Below, one piece after another: positions 61,139 to 64,000 of a stretch of DNA of 64,000 nucleotides. The stretch lies in contig NZ_CP024190.1 of the NCBI RefSeq assembly GCF_003391395.1, positions 4,712,001-4,776,000 of the forward strand, written 5' to 3'. Position 1 is the stretch's first letter. The number at the start of each line of letters is the position of its first letter. A model generated the notes under the pieces. The model was given only the letters and a program-made list of their open reading frames with translations, was not told the DNA's origin and did no database searches. The translations under genes and the position numbers were made by a program. The DNA is from Mycobacterium marinum. GTDB taxonomy: Bacteria; Actinomycetota; Actinomycetes; Mycobacteriales; Mycobacteriaceae.

Positions 61139-62620
61139 TGTCGAATCACCCCCTGAGTCACCGCATCGCCGTCACCCTGGACCTGCAACCAGACGCCCGC
61201 GCTGTCGAGTACGACCGCGCCTGGCTGTCCTGGGGACAACTCGGCGCTGCGACCCGGCGAGTGGCCGCACTCGCCGCCAAACAACCGAGCCCTGAAATCG
61301 GAATACTGTTGCGTAATCGTCCCGCACAGATGGCCGCGTTCCTCGGCGTCCTACTCTCCGGTGCCACCGTGGTCACCATCAACCCGTCACGCGGCGACGA
61401 ACGCACCAGAGCCGACATCGCCGCTTTGGAGCTGCCGCTGATCGCCGGATCGGACGAGGACCTTGCGCTCCTGGTGACCAATACGACGGACAGCGCCACC
61501 GTGTCCCTATCGGATCTGTTCGACCACCCCGGCGAACCCGGCGACCACACCACCCGCGGCGCCGGTGCGGACGTCGCGGTGCGAATGTTGACCAGCGGCA
61601 CAACCGGTCCGCCCAAGCGGGTCGACCTGAGCTACGACATGCTCGCCCGCAGCGTCATGGGCCCAGCCCCGGATCGCGACCCGGCGCCCACCGAACCCCG
61701 ACGCGGAGTTGCCATCGTGAACTCAGCGCTGGTGCATATCGGCGGTGTCTACCGAGTGCTGCAGTGCATCGCGCAAGCCCGCCCCTTTGTGCTGCTGGAC
61801 CGATTCGAGCTGAACGCCTGGGCCGCGGCGGTACGCAAACATCGGCCCCGCACCGTATCGCTGGTGCCTGCCGCGTTGCGGACGGTGCTGCACTCCGACC
61901 TCACCCGCGCCGACCTCGCCAGCGTCCGCACCGTCACCTGCGGCACCGCCCCCCTGGCCCCCGACGATGCCGATGCGTTCACCGAGAAGTACGGCATTCC
62001 CGTGCTAACTTCTTATGCGGCAACCGAGTTCGGCAGCGGCGTGGCCGGCTGGACCCTCGCAGATCACTCGCGATATTGGCACACCAAACGCGGTAGCGTC
62101 GGCCGGGCCAACCCGGGTACGCAACTTCGGATCGTCGATACCGACGGCGCCCCGGTCGAGCGGGCTAGCCTGGGCCTACTCGAGGTCAAGCCAGCCCAGT
62201 TGGGTGTTTCGGCCCCGTGGGTGCGTACCACCGATGTCGCCCGAATCGACGCGGATGGCTTTGTCTGGATTGTCGGGCGAGCCGATCAGGCGATCATTCG
62301 TGGAGGTTTCAAGGTGCTGCCCGACGATGTGCGAGCGGCGTTGGAGAGCCATCCGGCGGTGGCAGCTGCCGCGGTAGTGGGCCGATCCGACCAGCGCCTC
62401 GGTCAAACTCCGGTTTGCCATGGTCGAACTGCGCGGTTCCGCCGACATCGGCGGTGCCGAGCTGGTGGAGTATCTGCGAACGCGGTTGTCCGGCTACGAG
62501 ATCCCAACCCAGATTTCGATCGTCGCCGAAATTCCGAGAACAGCGTCGGGCAAGCCTGACCTCGGCGCAATCCGGCACTACTTTGGTGCCGCCGGTTCCC
62601 GCACGGATCATGGCGGCTGA
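61138..62620 (+). pseudogene. Acyl-CoA ligase, frameshifted near the C-terminus
   Basis: An AMP-forming ligase with the phosphate loop RMLTSGTTGPPKRVDLS, SYAATEFGSG and TTDVARIDADGFVWIVGRADQAIIRGG. Frame is lost at GGTTTGCC (62412-62419), where GTTGCC would be expected, so one T is extra in 62414-62416. Removing it restores VAMVELRGSADIGGAELVEY ... PRTASGKPDLGAI with the catalytic lysine, giving 493 residues. As it stands the protein loses the C-terminal lysine domain and should be inactive in adenylation. The ATG overlaps the previous stop by one base. Confidence 0.83.
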
Positions 62621-64000
62621 CTGCCCGACGGTCGCGCAGATCCTGCGCCGCCAAGCCCGTTGTCGCCCAGATCACTCGTTCTTGGTGTGCGATAGCGACC
62701 GGATCAGCTACGCCTAGGCCGATCTGCGTTCGGCGGAGCTGGCCCGCGGGCTGAGCGCCCTGGGCATCGGCAAGGCAGCACATGTCGGGTTGCTCTACCC
62801 GAACGGCTCCGACTTCGTCATCGGGATGCTCGCCGCGGCTCGAATCGGCGCGGTGGTCATCCCGATTTCCACCTTCGTCACGCCCCGGGAGCTGCACGAG
62901 CAGCTGGTCGACAGCGACACCCAGATCCTATTGAGCGCCGATACATTCCGCTCCCACGACTACGCGGGCCGATTGAGGCAACTACTTGGCGACACCGGCT
63001 TCGACGGAGAAGATCGGCTGTTCTCGAGGGCAATCCCGCAGTTGCGGACGGCCTGGGTCAGCTATCGTCGCGGGGCACCACGACGTACCCGCAGTATCGA
63101 GTGCGTCTACCGCCTCAGCCAGACCATCGACCCCACAATGCTGCGCGCGCTGGAAGATGACGTCGACGGCTCTGATGTACTGGCGATCGTGTACACGTCG
63201 GGCACCACCAGTGCCCCCAAGGGAGTCGTGCACACCCACAGCGCGCTGTTGAGACATCAGCAGAGTCTCAACGTCATTCGCGGACTGAGCACCGACGACA
63301 AGTTGTTCTGCAACTCGCCATTCTGCTGGATCGGCGGGTTCGCCTTTGGGCTGCTGGCCACACTGCTCGCCGGATCGACACTGGTGTGTTCCAACGCCCA
63401 CGCCGCTACCACCCTTGACCTGCTCGAGCGGGAAAAGCCGACCATGACAAACGGTTTCGCTTCCACAGTTGCACGGCTAGCCAACCATCCTAGCTTTGGT
63501 AGACGGGACCTTTCATCGATGCGCCGCGGCAATCTGTATCCGATCATGGCACCCGAAGCCAGACCGGTAGATCCCGAACTGCGGCACAACATGCTGGGGA
63601 TGACCGAAGCCGGCAGCATCGTGCTGATCAGCGCCGACGAGTCAGACCAGCCCGAATCCCGGCGCGGGTCGTTCGGTAAACCCGCACCCGGGTTCGACAC
63701 CATCATCATCGAGCCCGGCACCGGGGAAGTCGTCAACGTCGGCCAGGTTGGCGAACTGTGCATTCGTGGGCCCTTCGTCATGCAGGGCTACTACAAACGT
63801 AGCCGCGAGGAATGCTTCGATGCCGACGGCTGGTTCCATACCGGCGACTTGGTACGGGCCGACCAAGACGGATACATGTACTTCACCGGCCGTCTGAGCT
63901 CGCTGATCAAAACCGCGGGCGCAAACGTCTCGCCGGCCGAGGTCGAAAGGGCGATCGCCAAGCTGGGCATGGTGGCTCATGTCGTGGGCATCCCCGATCC
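62610..64000 (+). pseudogene. Acyl-CoA ligase with in-frame TAG, cut by the window end
   Basis: Frame from the ATG at 62610 gives MAADCPTVAQILRRQARCRPDHSFLVCDSDRISYA, then TAG at 62715-62717. The same frame then stays open to the end of the window and encodes a typical AMP-forming ligase: LAIVYTSGTTSAPKGVVHTH, the adenine motif region NMLGMTEAGSIVLI, and DADGWFHTGDLVRADQDGYMYFTGR. The TAG probably replaced CAG through one C-to-T change. Without read-through only 35 residues are made, unless a start further in is used. It overlaps the preceding ligase gene by 11 bases. Confidence 0.82.

Noticed and set aside
1..64000. Insertion sequences, prophage genes or CRISPR arrays
   Set aside because: No transposase, integrase, terminal inverted repeats or spaced direct repeats were recognised on either strand.

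Overview
The window is high-GC DNA from a Mycobacterium, most likely a slow grower of the M. marinum/ulcerans/kansasii/tuberculosis group. It encodes three PE/PPE proteins, a protein closely resembling M. tuberculosis Rv1364c, homologues of the Mce-associated proteins Rv1363c and Rv1362c, a CYP138-like P450, F420-type flavin oxidoreductases and many FadD/FadE/EchA-type genes. The species cannot be fixed from the sequence alone. No rRNA, tRNA, CRISPR array, insertion sequence or prophage gene is visible.

Layout. 1-11 kb: end of an MFS transporter, a decayed acyl-CoA ligase fragment, a Rieske oxygenase, a two-domain CaiB/BaiF CoA-transferase with a frameshifted ferredoxin, a GntR/FadR regulator, a CYP138-like P450, a 14-TM MFS exporter and a luciferase-like oxidoreductase. 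11-17 kb: a tight operon of four acyl-CoA dehydrogenases and an acyl-CoA ligase. 17-26 kb: a PE protein with a PE-PPE hydrolase domain, two small secreted proteins, a TetR regulator fused to a hotdog domain with a perfect 13-bp palindrome beside it, an amidohydrolase, and a PE/PPE pair. 26-32 kb: the Rv1364c-Rv1363c-Rv1362c locus, split by an acyl-CoA dehydrogenase pair. 32-64 kb: a dense acyl-CoA catabolic region with three P450s, an alcohol dehydrogenase, SDRs, a lone acyl-CoA carboxylase beta subunit, CoA ligases, CoA-transferase, hydratases, thioesterases, amidohydrolases and a TetR regulator.

How the genes fit together. The set is what would be needed to oxidise a hydrophobic, probably cyclic or branched compound (Rieske oxygenase, P450s, ADH/SDR, luciferase-like enzymes), activate it as a CoA thioester (FadD or CaiB types), shorten it by beta-oxidation (four long/short FadE pairs, five hydratases) and open or decarboxylate intermediates (amidohydrolase-2 proteins, carboxyltransferase). 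The substrate is unknown. Six promoter regions between 37 and 59 kb carry versions of a 19-bp palindrome, TACTGTAATAATTACAGTA, including one upstream of the TetR gene at 56.2 kb, which suggests one regulon.

Decay. Five genes carry a single disabling change: four one-base frameshifts and one in-frame TAG. A sixth survives only as a fragment. This points to gene loss under way, or partly to assembly error in short homopolymers.
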